Positions 18,163 through 30,503 of a stretch of 59,380 nt of DNA are shown one piece after another. Source of the DNA: Burkholderiaceae bacterium (GTDB lineage: Bacteria; Pseudomonadota; Gammaproteobacteria; Burkholderiales; Burkholderiaceae_F); the NCBI GenBank assembly GCA_017461315.1, contig JAFTYR010000066.1, positions 1-59,380 on the forward strand, in the 5' to 3' direction. Position numbers and translations under genes: made by a program. Below the pieces are notes generated by a model. That model was not told where the DNA came from. It did not search any database and was given only the letters and a program-made list of their open reading frames with translations. Every line of letters starts with the position of its first letter. Within the stretch, counting starts at the first letter, position 1.

Positions 18163-20688
18163 ATGAATCACTATCAAAATATTGCCACTCAATTTTTGAG
18201 TGAACGTCATCAATTAGCACAAGATTTTTTACATGATGAGAATGCAAATACGTATTTAAAAAAACATTCTGATAGTGCCGATCGTGCCATAAAACAGATC
18301 TTAGAAAACACACAAGTTTCTCCAAGAATCGCTGTCGTTGCAGTAGGAGGATATGGTCGAGAACAACTTTTCCCTTTCTCAGATTTAGATATTTTATTTT
18401 TACTCCCCGATGATGTTTTAGACAAAGAACTTCAAAAAATTGAAGAAACATTGGGAGAACTTTGGACCTTAGGTCTTACCATTGGTCATTCCGTACGCTC
18501 TATAGATGAATGCATTGAACAGGCCAAAGAGGATATAACGGTTCAAACCGCAATGCTTGAATCCCGACTTTTATGGGGAAACATACCTCTTTTCCAAAAA
18601 TACCAAAGTGCTATTTTTGAAAATTTAGATCAACAGCGTTTCTTTCGCGCAAAGTTTATCGAACAACAACAACGACATTTAAAATACAACGAAAGCCCAT
18701 ACTCTCTTGAACCCAACATCAAAGAATCACCAGGAGGTCTTCGAGATCTCAATATTTTGATTTGGCTTATGAAAGCGACGGAATTTGGTGGTAATTGGGA
18801 AGAAGTGGCCCAAAATGGCCTTATCACCAAAAGAGAAGCTGATTTACTAGATGTCGTAACGACCAATCTTTATCGATTGCGAATTTTGATGCATTTACAT
18901 TGCAATCGTCATGAAGATCGACTTCTTTTTGAAATACAAGAATCCATTGCAAAAGCATTAAAGATTCCAGAAATCGAAGGACGTCGAAGTAGTGAAATTC
19001 TGATGCAACGCTACTATCTCAATGCTAAAACGATTTCGCAATTTAATACGATCTTGTTGCAAGCGATTAAAGAAAAATTCTTACCCGAAAAAGAATATGC
19101 AAAAGAGGATACTCAATATTTTGTCATTAATGGCGAAATTCTGGATATTCGAAGTGATGACACTTTCGTTAATAATCCTCATGCGATTCTTAACGCCTTT
19201 TTATTTCAATGTGAAAACCCTAAAGTCACACGTAAATCAACTCGTTTATGTCGTGCTCTTTTAGCTACACATAACCTTATCGATGATAAGTTCCGAAATG
19301 ATCCAATCAATAAAGAAACTTTTTTAAGAATTATTCGCTCAAAAGAAGAGGTTTATCACGCTCTATCAGAAATGAATCGTTGGGGAATTTTAGGTCGATT
19401 TTTACCGATTTTTCGTCATATTGTCGGTCAAATGCAACACGATCTATTCCATGCTTATACGGTTGATCAGCATACGATTCTGGCGATACGCTATCTGAGA
19501 CACTTTACCAAAAGTGAAAATGCGCATGAAATGCCCCTGTGTACTGAGCTTATGTTAACTATTAAGGATAACTGGCGCTTAGTACTGGCTCTACTTTTTC
19601 ACGATATTGGTAAAGGTTATGGTGGCGACCACAGTCGCATTGGAGAAGAATACTTCCTTCGTTTTGCAAAAGAATTTAACTTAGAAAACGAAGATCGGAA
19701 TTACATTGCCTTTCTAGTCCGAGAGCATCTGACTCTAAGTCAGGTAGCACAAAAACAAGATATCTCTGATCCTTTAATCATTGAACAATTCGCACAAAAA
19801 GTCGGGAACATCGATCGATTAATGGGACTTTATCTCATTACAGTTTGTGATATCCGCGCAACCAGCCCTACGATATGGAACGCTTGGAAGGGACAACTTT
19901 TAGAAGCACTTTATTTAGAAACGGCTAAAGTTCTCAAGGGAAGAGGTATGTCTCGAGAAACTCTGGTTCAAAGACGAAGAAAAGATGCACTACCTCTTTG
20001 TCAATTTACTTTAGAACAAGAAAAACTCATCAATCGTTTTTGGAATAACTTGGATGTAGCTTATTTCATGCGTCACTCCGTTAAGGATATCGTCTGGCAT
20101 GCGAAAAGCATCCTTCCTGTACTATCCCAAAAAAGAACTATTACAGCGGTTCGCGATCTTCATGATGGTCAATTAAGTTATGAAATCTTAGTTTTGACAG
20201 AAGATCGACCCGAACTTTTTGCTGATATTGCCTCTTACTTCCAGCGGTATCATTGCTCTATTCTTCAGGCTCAAATTCACACTGGCCGAGATGGTTGGGT
20301 ATTAGATTCGTTTATCGTCACCAATGATGGAAAAGAACTCTCTTCAGACGCTTTAATTAAAAACCTAGAAACAGAATTGCCTGAATTTATTGATCAGAGA
20401 AAGACAATCACCCCTATCACGGGACGATTATCAAGACGATCTAAAATTTTCCCAATTACACCATCGGTCACCATCCGCCCTGATGCAAATGGCTGTCAAT
20501 ATTTGTTATCCATCATAGCGATAGACCGTTTAGGCTTGCTCGCTTCTATTGCTCGAACACTGGTCGAATTTAAAATTAATCTGATAACCGCCCGCATCAC
20601 AACGCTAGGAGAACGGGTTGAGGACGTATTTTTAATTGAAGGTGCACTTCTTAGCAATACCGCTAAAACTCAAGAATTTGAAAGAAAA

Positions 20689-20712
<24 letters not shown>
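18163..20712 (+). CDS. glnD: [Protein-PII] uridylyltransferase / uridylyl-removing enzyme
   Basis: GlnD senses glutamine and attaches or removes UMP on PII proteins, setting nitrogen-control output. The 849-residue protein has the nucleotidyltransferase motif GGYGREQLFPFSDLD (62-76), the central HD domain with LLFHDIGKGYGGDHS (about 475-490) for the removing activity, and two C-terminal ACT domains (about 685-765 and 785-849) for glutamine binding. The ATG has no recognisable Shine-Dalgarno sequence and lies 30 bp past the map terminator. Its 3' end overlaps the convergent phosphorylase gene by 24 nt. Confidence 0.96.
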
Positions 20713-23519
<2,807 letters not shown>

Positions 23520-23543
23520 TTAATACACGAATCAATAAAAAGA

Positions 23544-24701
23544 TTAATCGAGTAGACGATGTGCTGTAAGACTACCCGGTTCCACACCTGCCTTACGCAT
23601 CGAATCATAGAAGACCTTCATTTCGCTTCGGACGGTAGAAAACATCGCATTATCAATCTCTGATCCGTTACCACAGAAGATTTCTCCGTCTAGCATTGCA
23701 GAAATAGCGTTCGTTGCAATCACTAATTCTCGAAGTGGATCCTTTTCTGGAAGCGATAAACCGACTAATAAAGAAATGACCGTATTGTTTTCATCAATAT
23801 AGCGACAAGCCAAAATACCCTTACGATTACCTACCCGTTTACCATCTTCATCTACAAGTAACTCGCCTACCTTTTCATAGTGTTTTGAATCACAACGCTT
23901 GAATCCGACCTCACTACACACTTTTTCGAATTCATCGATGGAAATCTTTCTAGCACTTCGAATCAAAAGGGATATTTGAGCACCATACTCTTGAATAAAT
24001 CGAGATAATTTTTTGATTCTTTCAAGAACATCCATTTGATCTGGACCATCCATGATGCCTTCAAATTCAAGTTCAACTTGTTGCAAAATTTGATAAAACT
24101 TAGCTACAGACAGATCATCTAACTGTCCTTTTCCAGTCACTGGTTGCAAATAAATTAAAACAGATGAAAATACACCGATTGAATCCGGCACAAACCAATG
24201 TTTCTGATTATCGTCAAAGGCATAAAAACGGATATAAGAATTTTCGTTGAATTCTCTAAATGCTGACAGCTCAGCTACCAACAATTTTCCCGGAATTGGA
24301 TTTTTAAACTGAATCTTAAATACTTCATCAATAAAAGAATCAACCTGAGGAAGGCCGTCCTGATTTTTATCGAACTCAATTAATCCAACATTTTCAAAAT
24401 CTAAAGAAACATCAGTGGATTGATGTTCCTGATCACATTCTTTTTCGTTGACTAGGGGCTTTTCAGGCAAACTTTCTGTGGGGTTTATTTTAACTTCGCT
24501 TTCTTTATTCTCTTTTACGGATACCTGAGGCTCTTGAGGTTGTATCTCCGTAAATTCTGGTTCAACCTTAGCTTCCAATGGTTCTCTTTTTTCTTGTGGC
24601 TGACGCATTGTCGGTTGTTTTTTTAGCCATTTGAAACCAAATAGCACCAAACCAGCAATAACCACCAAAAGAACAATTAATACAATATACAGCGAATCCA
24701 T
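23544..24701 (-). CDS. zipA: ZipA-like cell division protein
   Basis: ZipA anchors FtsZ to the inner membrane at the septum. The protein (385 aa from the ATG at 24701, with AAGG 7 nt upstream) has one N-terminal membrane helix (about 2-25, LYIVLIVLLVVIAGLVLFGF), a Pro/Glu/Lys-rich linker (30-110) and a C-terminal domain of about 260 residues in the position of the FtsZ-binding fold. Sequence divergence is high, so the name rests on architecture and its place before ligA. A codon earlier a TTG would also be possible. Confidence 0.78.
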   Translation of the reverse strand: MDSLYIVLIVLLVVIAGLVLFGFKWLKKQPTMRQPQEKREPLEAKVEPEFTEIQPQEPQVSVKENKESEVKINPTESLPEKPLVNEKECDQEHQSTDVSLDFENVGLIEFDKNQDGLPQVDSFIDEVFKIQFKNPIPGKLLVAELSAFREFNENSYIRFYAFDDNQKHWFVPDSIGVFSSVLIYLQPVTGKGQLDDLSVAKFYQILQQVELEFEGIMDGPDQMDVLERIKKLSRFIQEYGAQISLLIRSARKISIDEFEKVCSEVGFKRCDSKHYEKVGELLVDEDGKRVGNRKGILACRYIDENNTVISLLVGLSLPEKDPLRELVIATNAISAMLDGEIFCGNGSEIDNAMFSTVRSEMKVFYDSMRKAGVEPGSLTAHRLLD

Positions 24702-24816
24702 CAACTTGCCTTCAAAACTATTTTTCCAAATTTCAAATTTTAACTCTAGTTGATTAGGGAAGTAACTCTATCTAACACACCAAGCACAACAATAGTGTTA
24801 ATTACTTAATATTCAA

Positions 24817-24846
24817 TTGGTTACAAAACAGCACACAGCATAGAAA
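24817..24846 (+). promoter_or_regulatory. Candidate asparaginase promoter and nearby palindrome
   Basis: TTGGTT (24817-24822), 18-bp spacer, TAGAAA (24841-24846). Just downstream, TCATTTAAATGA (24864-24875) is a perfect 12-bp palindrome that could be an operator. The rest of the 216-bp divergent gap (24702-24917) shows nothing else I can support. Confidence 0.35.
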
Positions 24847-24917
24847 GAAACTATTACGTTGATTCATTTAAATGATTAAACTAACGCAAAATTAAATTCT
24901 CCTTTACAAAAAATAAG

Positions 24918-25907
24918 ATGAATCCCAAAAAAATTGTTATTTTGACAACCGGCGGTACGATCGTCAGTAGTGGCACTTCATCGACGCAACTTACGGGCTA
25001 CAGTATTACAGACTTTAAGGTTAATGACCTTCTATCCCAAATTCCAGAATTATCTCAATTTGCTGATATCTCAATTGAAGCGGTTAGTAATATCGATTCA
25101 AGTAATATGACTTCAGAAATTTGGGTACGTTTAGCTCAAAGAATTACCACCTTAGCTTCATACCCAGAAATTGATGGCTTTGTGATCACTCACGGTACCG
25201 ATACCATGGAAGAAACAGCTTTCTTCCTATCTCTTACGGTACAAACAAGTAAACCGATCGTTTTGACTGGAGCCATGCGTCCAGCCACAGCGATTTCTGC
25301 AGATGGTCCTATTAATTTATTAAATGCGGTAAGAGTAGCAGTTCATCCTGAAGCACAGGACAAAGGTCCTGTTATCGTTATGAATGACAAGATTTTTTCT
25401 GCTCGGGATGCGACTAAATCGGATCCAACCAATGCAGATACGTTTGTCAGCACGGAATTTGGTTCTTTAGGACTTATCTCGGGAAATCGTATTGTCTTTT
25501 ACCGTAATACACCGTATAGACATACGGTGAATAGTGAATTCCAAATTCCTCAACTCCCATTACCTCGTGTTGATGTTGTTTTGTCACATGTGGACGCTGA
25601 CCATGTTTTTATTGAAGCAAGTGTGGCCTCGGGAGCTAAAGGAATCGTGCACATGGGAACTGGAAATGGTTCCATTCATAGTAACTCGGAGCAAGCTCTT
25701 ATTAAGGCTACTCTAGCGGGTTTAATTATCGTAAGAGGTTCTCGTACCTGGAAAGGGTGCGTCGTAGAGGGACTCGAACACTGGCAGGATGCTGGTTTTA
25801 TTCCTCAAGGTACTTTATCTGCGATTAAATCTCGCATACTTCTTCAGGTCGCATTAGCACATGGATTAGATAAAAAAAATATTGCCCGAGTATTTACAGA
25901 ATATTAG
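24918..25907 (+). CDS. L-asparaginase, type II-like
   Basis: This 329-residue enzyme hydrolyses asparagine to aspartate and ammonia. Both active-site Thr motifs are present: ILTTGGTIV (8-16) and VITHGTDTMEETAFF (about 91-105). TGAMRP, SADGPINLLNAV and MNDKIFSARDATKS resemble periplasmic type II enzymes more than type I. However, it has no signal peptide, and the upstream frame closes 11 codons before the ATG without another start, so a cytosolic enzyme is predicted. It precedes a nitroreductase gene by 21 nt. Confidence 0.88.
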   Translation: MNPKKIVILTTGGTIVSSGTSSTQLTGYSITDFKVNDLLSQIPELSQFADISIEAVSNIDSSNMTSEIWVRLAQRITTLASYPEIDGFVITHGTDTMEETAFFLSLTVQTSKPIVLTGAMRPATAISADGPINLLNAVRVAVHPEAQDKGPVIVMNDKIFSARDATKSDPTNADTFVSTEFGSLGLISGNRIVFYRNTPYRHTVNSEFQIPQLPLPRVDVVLSHVDADHVFIEASVASGAKGIVHMGTGNGSIHSNSEQALIKATLAGLIIVRGSRTWKGCVVEGLEHWQDAGFIPQGTLSAIKSRILLQVALAHGLDKKNIARVFTEY

Positions 25908-25928
25908 GTTTTCAAATAGGACTCATTT

Positions 25929-26669
25929 ATGAATAAAAATTTATCTTCCAATTCTGTCATTGATCTGATTTGTTCCCATCACTCAGTCAGAGAATTTACG
26001 GATGAACCGGTTTCTACTGAAATGCGTGAGGCAATTTTCAACGCTGCGCGAGCCTCTTCCTCCACTTGTTTTTTACAAGAAACGACTGTTATCCGCATTA
26101 CCGATGAAGAAAAACAAAGAAAATTAGCCGAGTTATCCGGACATCAGCATCAAGTACTCACCGCCCCCGAGTTATGGATTTTCTGTGCGGACATGCATCG
26201 TAATATTCAGCTTGTCGATAACTGCGATACGGGCTGGATTGAGCAGCTCATGATCGGATGTATTGATACGGGTATTTTCGGTCAAAATGCTATGATCGCT
26301 TTGGAATCATTAGGACTCGGTGGCTGTTTCATTGGCGGTATTCGCAATAACATTGAAGCTGTTACGACCCTCTTAGATTTGCCTAAAAACACGTTCCCTG
26401 TGTTTGGAATTGCTTTTGGACATCCAGCACGTCACAATGAATTAAAACCTAGGCTCCCCTCTGCTGTAACCTTTATGGAAAATCGATACGTTGAGCCGGA
26501 TCCCGAGGTTTTAGCTCAGTACGATCGTGAAATGGAACAGTACTACGCCCATCGTTCTACGAATAAGAAAGCAACAAATTGGTCTAAAACTGTTAGTCCT
26601 ATTTTAGAAAAAGAACGACGATTCTTTATGCTTGATTACCTGAAACGTCAGGGCTGGGCTCTAAAGTAA
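25929..26669 (+). CDS. NfsA/Frp-family NAD(P)H flavin nitroreductase
   Basis: The 246 residues fit the oxygen-insensitive FMN oxidoreductase family (NfsA, Frp), which reduces nitro-compounds, quinones or flavins with NAD(P)H. Seen: SHHSVREFTDEPV near residue 17 (FMN phosphate contacts), AARASSSTCFLQ (33-44), GLGGCFIGGIRNN near 136-148, and PVFGIAFGHPA before a C-terminal helical extension that ends with LDYLKRQGW, a family hallmark. The physiological substrate is unknown. It is probably co-transcribed with the asparaginase gene and ends at a strong terminator. Confidence 0.85.
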   Translation: MNKNLSSNSVIDLICSHHSVREFTDEPVSTEMREAIFNAARASSSTCFLQETTVIRITDEEKQRKLAELSGHQHQVLTAPELWIFCADMHRNIQLVDNCDTGWIEQLMIGCIDTGIFGQNAMIALESLGLGGCFIGGIRNNIEAVTTLLDLPKNTFPVFGIAFGHPARHNELKPRLPSAVTFMENRYVEPDPEVLAQYDREMEQYYAHRSTNKKATNWSKTVSPILEKERRFFMLDYLKRQGWALK

Positions 26670-26694
26670 CAGGATATTTAGTCAACATTTTTTA

Positions 26695-26721
26695 GGGTTG
26701 TACTCGATAAAAGTACAACCC
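26695..26721 (+). terminator. Intrinsic terminator after the nitroreductase gene
   Basis: GGGTTGTACT (26695-26704) and AGTACAACCC (26712-26721) form a perfect 10-bp stem with a 7-nt loop, followed by a moderately T-rich stretch. Confidence 0.72.
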
Positions 26722-26781
26722 ATTTCGTTTTGTATTCGGTTTATTTTTACAATACGAAAAGTTTTTCTCTCGACTCTAATC

Positions 26782-27132
26782 ATGCTAAATAGCATTCCAT
26801 TTCTCACTATTGGTCTACTAACGGCCTCCAATCTTTTCATGACCTTCGCTTGGTACGGTCATTTACGATTCACTCACTTACCACTTTGGCTAGTCATTTT
26901 GGCCAGTTGGGGAATTGCCTTTTTTGAGTATTGCCTACAGGTACCGGCAAATCGAATTGGGTTTGGATATTTTTCTCCTGCAGAGTTAAAGACATTACAA
27001 GAAGTCATTTCTTTGACAATCTTTTTGGCTTTCTCGGTCTTTTATCTCGGCCAACCAATCAAATGGAACTACATTGTTGGTTTCCTCTTGATTGTTTTAG
27101 GGGCATTTTTCGTATTCCATCGTTGGGACTAA
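26782..27132 (+). CDS. DUF486 family (DMT-like) small membrane protein
   Basis: The 116-residue protein from the ATG at 26782 has four predicted membrane helices (about 5-25, 30-48, 65-85, 95-112) and the conserved WYGHLRF, ASWGIAFFEYCLQVPANRIG and QEVISLTIFLAFSVFYL blocks of DUF486 proteins, which resemble drug/metabolite transporter halves. Function is unknown. I rejected the frame's earlier TTG at 26698 because it lies inside the preceding terminator. The chosen ATG has no good Shine-Dalgarno, so the start is uncertain. Confidence 0.8.
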   Translation: MLNSIPFLTIGLLTASNLFMTFAWYGHLRFTHLPLWLVILASWGIAFFEYCLQVPANRIGFGYFSPAELKTLQEVISLTIFLAFSVFYLGQPIKWNYIVGFLLIVLGAFFVFHRWD

Positions 27133-27294
27133 TCTCTTACCCATTCTCTTTTGGATAAATATGAGTGCGCAAAATGGGAGAAATTATGTTTACTGAAGAA
27201 GTCTAACGAGTACTATCTCATCAGTTTCATTTGAAGTTTCTCCTTGTTGTGCTTTTCCGATTGAGCTAAGAATCGGATTGGGTATTACACCGTT

Positions 27295-27321
27295 AGCGGA
27301 TTTGGAATCAAATCCGCTTTT
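27295..27321 (+). terminator. Intrinsic terminator downstream of DUF486 gene
   Basis: AGCGGATTTG (27295-27304), GAAT loop, CAAATCCGCT (27309-27318), then TTTTC. A perfect 10-bp stem, about 165 nt after the DUF486 stop, so the transcript would have a long structured 3' region. Confidence 0.78.
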
Positions 27322-27546
27322 CTATTCATAAGCCAAACACTCTTGTAATATATTGTTACAAATATATAGTATGATTAAAGCAACTTGAAGCTTAATGGAA
27401 TCGATTACTGAAATTATCAATTCATCAAAAGAAATCCGATTTAGTACAACCTGAATGATCAATGAATCGGAGAAACAATAAGGCAAAAGCGTAGGTCGTA
27501 CTGAGGTTTAATTGAATAAAAAGAAAAAAATCTGAAAACAAAAAAT

Positions 27547-27570
27547 AAAACCCTGTAAAAACAGGGTTTT
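27547..27570. terminator. Terminator after rpoD-tRNA-Ile, symmetrical
   Basis: AAAACCCTGT-AAAA-ACAGGGTTTT is a perfect 10-bp inverted repeat. On the minus strand it follows the tRNA by 8 nt and is trailed by a T-rich run, so it ends the dnaG-rpoD-tRNA unit. On the plus strand TTTTATAATTTT allows it to work the other way. Confidence 0.85.
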
Positions 27571-27577
27571 ATAATTT

Positions 27578-27654
27578 TGGTCGCCCCAACAGGACTTGAA
27601 CCTGTGACCAAGCGATTATGAGTCGCCTGCTCTAACCAACTGAGCTATAGGGCG
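27578..27654 (-). tRNA. ileX: tRNA-Ile(CAU), lysidine-type AUA decoder
   Basis: A complete 77-nt cloverleaf: acceptor CGCCCTA/TGGGGCG with one wobble pair, D-arm GCTC/GAGC, anticodon arm GGCGA-CTCATAA-TCGCT, T-arm with GTTCAAGTC, discriminator A and an encoded CCA. The anticodon is CAU. The anticodon arm and variable region (GGCGACTCATAATCGCTTGG) are identical to those of E. coli tRNA-Ile2, not to elongator or initiator tRNA-Met, so TilS should convert C34 to lysidine for AUA reading. It begins only 8 nt after the rpoD stop and appears to be processed from that transcript. Confidence 0.92.
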
Positions 27655-27662
27655 GTAGATGG

Positions 27663-30170
27663 TTACTCTTCGCGATCTCCATCTAGGAAGCTACGTAGTT
27701 TATCAGATCTACTGGGGTGACGCAGCTTTCTGAGAGCCTTTGCTTCGATCTGACGAATACGTTCGCGAGTAACGTCAAACTGACGACCCACTTCTTCTAA
27801 CGTGTGATCAGTATTCATTTCAATACCGAAACGCATTCTCAAAACTTTCGCCTCTCTTGGAGTCAAGGAATCTAAGACCTCCTTGGTGATCTCGGTTAAG
27901 CTGGAGTGTTGAGCGGCGTCAGCAGGTGCAACCGTACCGGTATCTTCAATGAAATCGCCAAGATGCGAATCATCATCATCACCAATTGGTGTCTCCATTG
28001 AAATCGGTTCTTTTGCGATCTTCAGAATCTTGCGAATCTTATCTTCCGGCATATCCATCTTTTCTGCCAACTCGCTTGGATCTGGTTCTACACCAGTTTC
28101 TTGCAGAATTTGACGAGAAATTCGATTCATCTTATTGATCGTTTCGATCATATGAACTGGAATACGAATGGTTCTAGCCTGGTCCGCAATAGAACGAGTA
28201 ATGGCCTGACGAATCCACCAAGTTGCATAAGTAGAGAACTTATAGCCTCGACGGTATTCAAACTTATCTACAGCCTTCATTAAACCAACGTTACCTTCTT
28301 GAATCAGATCCAAGAACTGTAAACCACGGTTCGTATACTTCTTAGCAATAGAAATCACCAAACGTAAATTAGCTTCAGTCATTTCTCGTTTTGCTTTACG
28401 AGCCTTGGCTTCACCAGTAGCCATATGATTGAAGATATCTTTAAGATCTTTCAATGGCAGACTTACACTGTTCTGAATATCCAGTAATTGCTGTTGCATC
28501 TGCTGAATTTCAGGAAGACGACGTTCAATTAATCCAGAGTATGCCTTTCCAGCATGAGCCTCTGCATCAGACCAAGATAAATCCGTCTGATTTTCAAGGA
28601 ATCCTTTCAAGAAGTAATCACGAGGCATCTTGGCTCGATTAACCATGATGTCGTAAATACGAGATTCAATCTTGCGGATACCTTCTACTTGGGTTCTCAA
28701 GGTATTGCAAAGACGCTCAACCGTATTAGCCGTAAAACGCAAAGTCAACAAGATTTGACGAATCGCATTCTGAGCATCAATGAATTCCTGTGAGCGGTTT
28801 CCTTCCTTAGCATAGGCTACTTTTAGATTTTCATACTCAAGTTTGCACTGATCAAGGCGTTCTAATACTTGAACCTTCAACTCTTCTAACTGTCCAGCAG
28901 TCATACCAGAAGCACCAATATCAGTACTTTCATCAGTTTCGATATCGTCAATCGTATTCGATTCAATAACGTCATCAATGTCATTTAAACCGTCAACGAT
29001 TTCATCAATTTGCATTAAACCAGAACGTACTTTCTCAGCGTCTTCTAAAATCGTTACGATCGTAGTTGGACAGCCCGAAATCGCATGGACCATATGCTTG
29101 AGACCATCCTCAATTCGCTTCGCGATCTCAATTTCACCTTCACGGGTAAGCAACTCAACAGAACCCATTTCACGCATATACATACGAACAGGATCCGTCG
29201 TACGACCGAAGTCACTGTCAACTGTAGCCAATGCTGCTTCGGCTTCTTCATCCGCAGCGTCATCGGTTACCGTAGGAACCGAATCGCCAATGAGCATATC
29301 GTCAGCAGAAGGAGCATGCTCATATACCTGAATACCAAGATCGGCTAAAGTAGAAATGATCTGATCAATCTGGTCCGGATCCACAATGTTTTCCGGCATG
29401 TGGTCATTCACTTCAGAATAGGTGAGATAACCACGCTCCTTACCCATACGAATAAGAGCTTTCAGTTTGTTCAAACGGGTCTCTTTATCTTCAGCTTCTT
29501 GTGCATGATAGCTCTTAGAAAGAGCATCCTTCATCATTTTGTCACGAGCACCTTTTCTACCACGTGTGCTCACAGAAGGAACATAAGATTCAGCAATAGC
29601 GACTTCTGCGTCTTCTGTATCATCATCGCTGTCGCCAATCAAATCATCCTCGTGATTTTCAACCTTTGCTTTGGGTTTACGACCTGGACGACCAGCTGTT
29701 TTTTTCTTTGCAGTCTTTGTAGTGGTCTTTTTAGTGGTCGTTGTAGAGTCACCATCTTCTTCTGTTGCTTTCTTAGTGGAAGCACGACGCTTTGTTGGTT
29801 TTTCTTCAACTTCCTCTACTTCAGCTGTTTTACTGGTCTTTTTTCTAGTTGTTTTTTTAGGTTCAGCAACAACAGTCTCTTCCACGACCTTTTTAGTAGT
29901 ACGTCTTGTAGTCTTTTTAGGAGCTTTTTCGACTTCTTCACTAGCAGAACCAACAACGGCTTCTGACTTTACTTCCTCGTCAGCAACTTTTTCAACTTTC
30001 TTTCTTGTTGTGGTTTTCGTGGTTGTTGTAGTTTTTTTCCTAGTGGTCCTTTTAGCTTCTTTTACAACCACTTTCTCAGCTGTTGTATCCACTACAACTT
30101 CAGCGGTTTCTGCACTAACTTCGTTCTCAGACTTCTTTGATTTGCTCGTTGTTCTTTTGGCAGTTGCCAT
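27663..30170 (-). CDS. rpoD: Primary sigma factor RpoD (sigma-70) with long basic N-terminal tail
   Basis: RpoD directs RNA polymerase to housekeeping promoters. The ATG at 30170 has AAGGTGG upstream and gives 835 residues, about 220 more than E. coli. Region 1.1 starts near residue 230 ([20 protein letters not shown]), then regions 1.2 to 4.2 follow, with [17 protein letters not shown] (2.4) and the helix-turn-helix [18 protein letters not shown] (4.2). Residues 1-170 are Lys/Thr/Arg-rich repeats (KKTTRKK) ending in AGRPGRKPK, an AT-hook-like motif, then an acidic stretch. The frame extends 33 codons further to a TTG, judged leader. Confidence 0.95.
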   Translation of the reverse strand: MATAKRTTSKSKKSENEVSAETAEVVVDTTAEKVVVKEAKRTTRKKTTTTTKTTTRKKVEKVADEEVKSEAVVGSASEEVEKAPKKTTRRTTKKVVEETVVAEPKKTTRKKTSKTAEVEEVEEKPTKRRASTKKATEEDGDSTTTTKKTTTKTAKKKTAGRPGRKPKAKVENHEDDLIGDSDDDTEDAEVAIAESYVPSVSTRGRKGARDKMMKDALSKSYHAQEAEDKETRLNKLKALIRMGKERGYLTYSEVNDHMPENIVDPDQIDQIISTLADLGIQVYEHAPSADDMLIGDSVPTVTDDAADEEAEAALATVDSDFGRTTDPVRMYMREMGSVELLTREGEIEIAKRIEDGLKHMVHAISGCPTTIVTILEDAEKVRSGLMQIDEIVDGLNDIDDVIESNTIDDIETDESTDIGASGMTAGQLEELKVQVLERLDQCKLEYENLKVAYAKEGNRSQEFIDAQNAIRQILLTLRFTANTVERLCNTLRTQVEGIRKIESRIYDIMVNRAKMPRDYFLKGFLENQTDLSWSDAEAHAGKAYSGLIERRLPEIQQMQQQLLDIQNSVSLPLKDLKDIFNHMATGEAKARKAKREMTEANLRLVISIAKKYTNRGLQFLDLIQEGNVGLMKAVDKFEYRRGYKFSTYATWWIRQAITRSIADQARTIRIPVHMIETINKMNRISRQILQETGVEPDPSELAEKMDMPEDKIRKILKIAKEPISMETPIGDDDDSHLGDFIEDTGTVAPADAAQHSSLTEITKEVLDSLTPREAKVLRMRFGIEMNTDHTLEEVGRQFDVTRERIRQIEAKALRKLRHPSRSDKLRSFLDGDREE

Positions 30171-30503
30171 ATTCCACCTTTTTGCTGACCCTTTATCAGC
30201 ATTCCTCAGAAAATGAAAAAACAAAACCCCTTGGGTACCTTTTAGTACCTTTAAGGTTTCATCTTTCAAACTTCCCTAGAATTATCCTAAGATACCGATA
30301 TGGAGATCTATGCTGGCTCATGGAGCGAATCTCGTATGGATCTATTTTTAAATCTCGAATATCGATCCCCTTAGGGTTCAAACACGCCTCCGACTTCTGT
30401 CTCCTGGGCGCACATACATCTTAACCTTCTAAATTTACCATTTAGGTTTAATTTGTCAAGAAATTCTATCATTTCACGGCTACTTATGATGATTTTCAAT
30501 CAA
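30171..30503 (-). promoter_or_regulatory. dnaG-rpoD gap: rpoD promoter and long leader
   Basis: Minus-strand TTGACA (30459-30454), 16-bp spacer, TAAATT (30437-30432) is a near-consensus sigma-70 promoter. With a start near 30425 the rpoD leader would be about 255 nt. It contains GGTAC/GTACC (near 30233-30250) followed by a T-rich run, and no other gene. The distal rpoD promoter lets sigma levels vary independently of primase. Confidence 0.7.

Larger units (their letters stand above)
27133..27577. other. 445-bp non-coding gap with several hairpins
   Basis: No convincing reading frame occupies this AT-rich stretch between DUF486 and the tRNA. It contains nested complementary segments at 27177-27243, a hairpin CCGATT/AATCGG at 27258-27277, a terminator at 27295-27318, an inverted repeat TTGTAA-N7-TTACAA at about 27344-27362, a possible pseudoknot at 27435-27502, and a second terminator at 27547-27570. 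It may hold one or two small RNAs on the plus strand. Confidence 0.5.

Noticed and set aside
26698..26781. TTG-initiated extension of the DUF486 protein
   Set aside because: The TTG lies inside the perfect terminator stem of the previous gene, and the added residues do not form part of the family.
27186..27206. Tiny frame with an SD-like GGGAG (MFTEEV)
   Set aside because: Only six codons, inside a region better explained by RNA structure. No evidence of translation or conservation available.
27578..27654. Elongator or initiator tRNA-Met
   Set aside because: The CAU anticodon alone fits, but the anticodon arm and variable loop match tRNA-Ile2, and the first acceptor pair is C-G and not the C-A mismatch of initiators.
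29400..29966. 188-codon plus-strand frame
   Set aside because: Antisense shadow of rpoD with Cys/Phe-rich noise composition.
29671..30216. 181-codon open frame on the plus strand
   Set aside because: It is the exact antisense of the Lys/Thr-rich RpoD tail, and its Val/Phe/Leu-rich low complexity is the mirror of KKTTR codons. No SD or family similarity.
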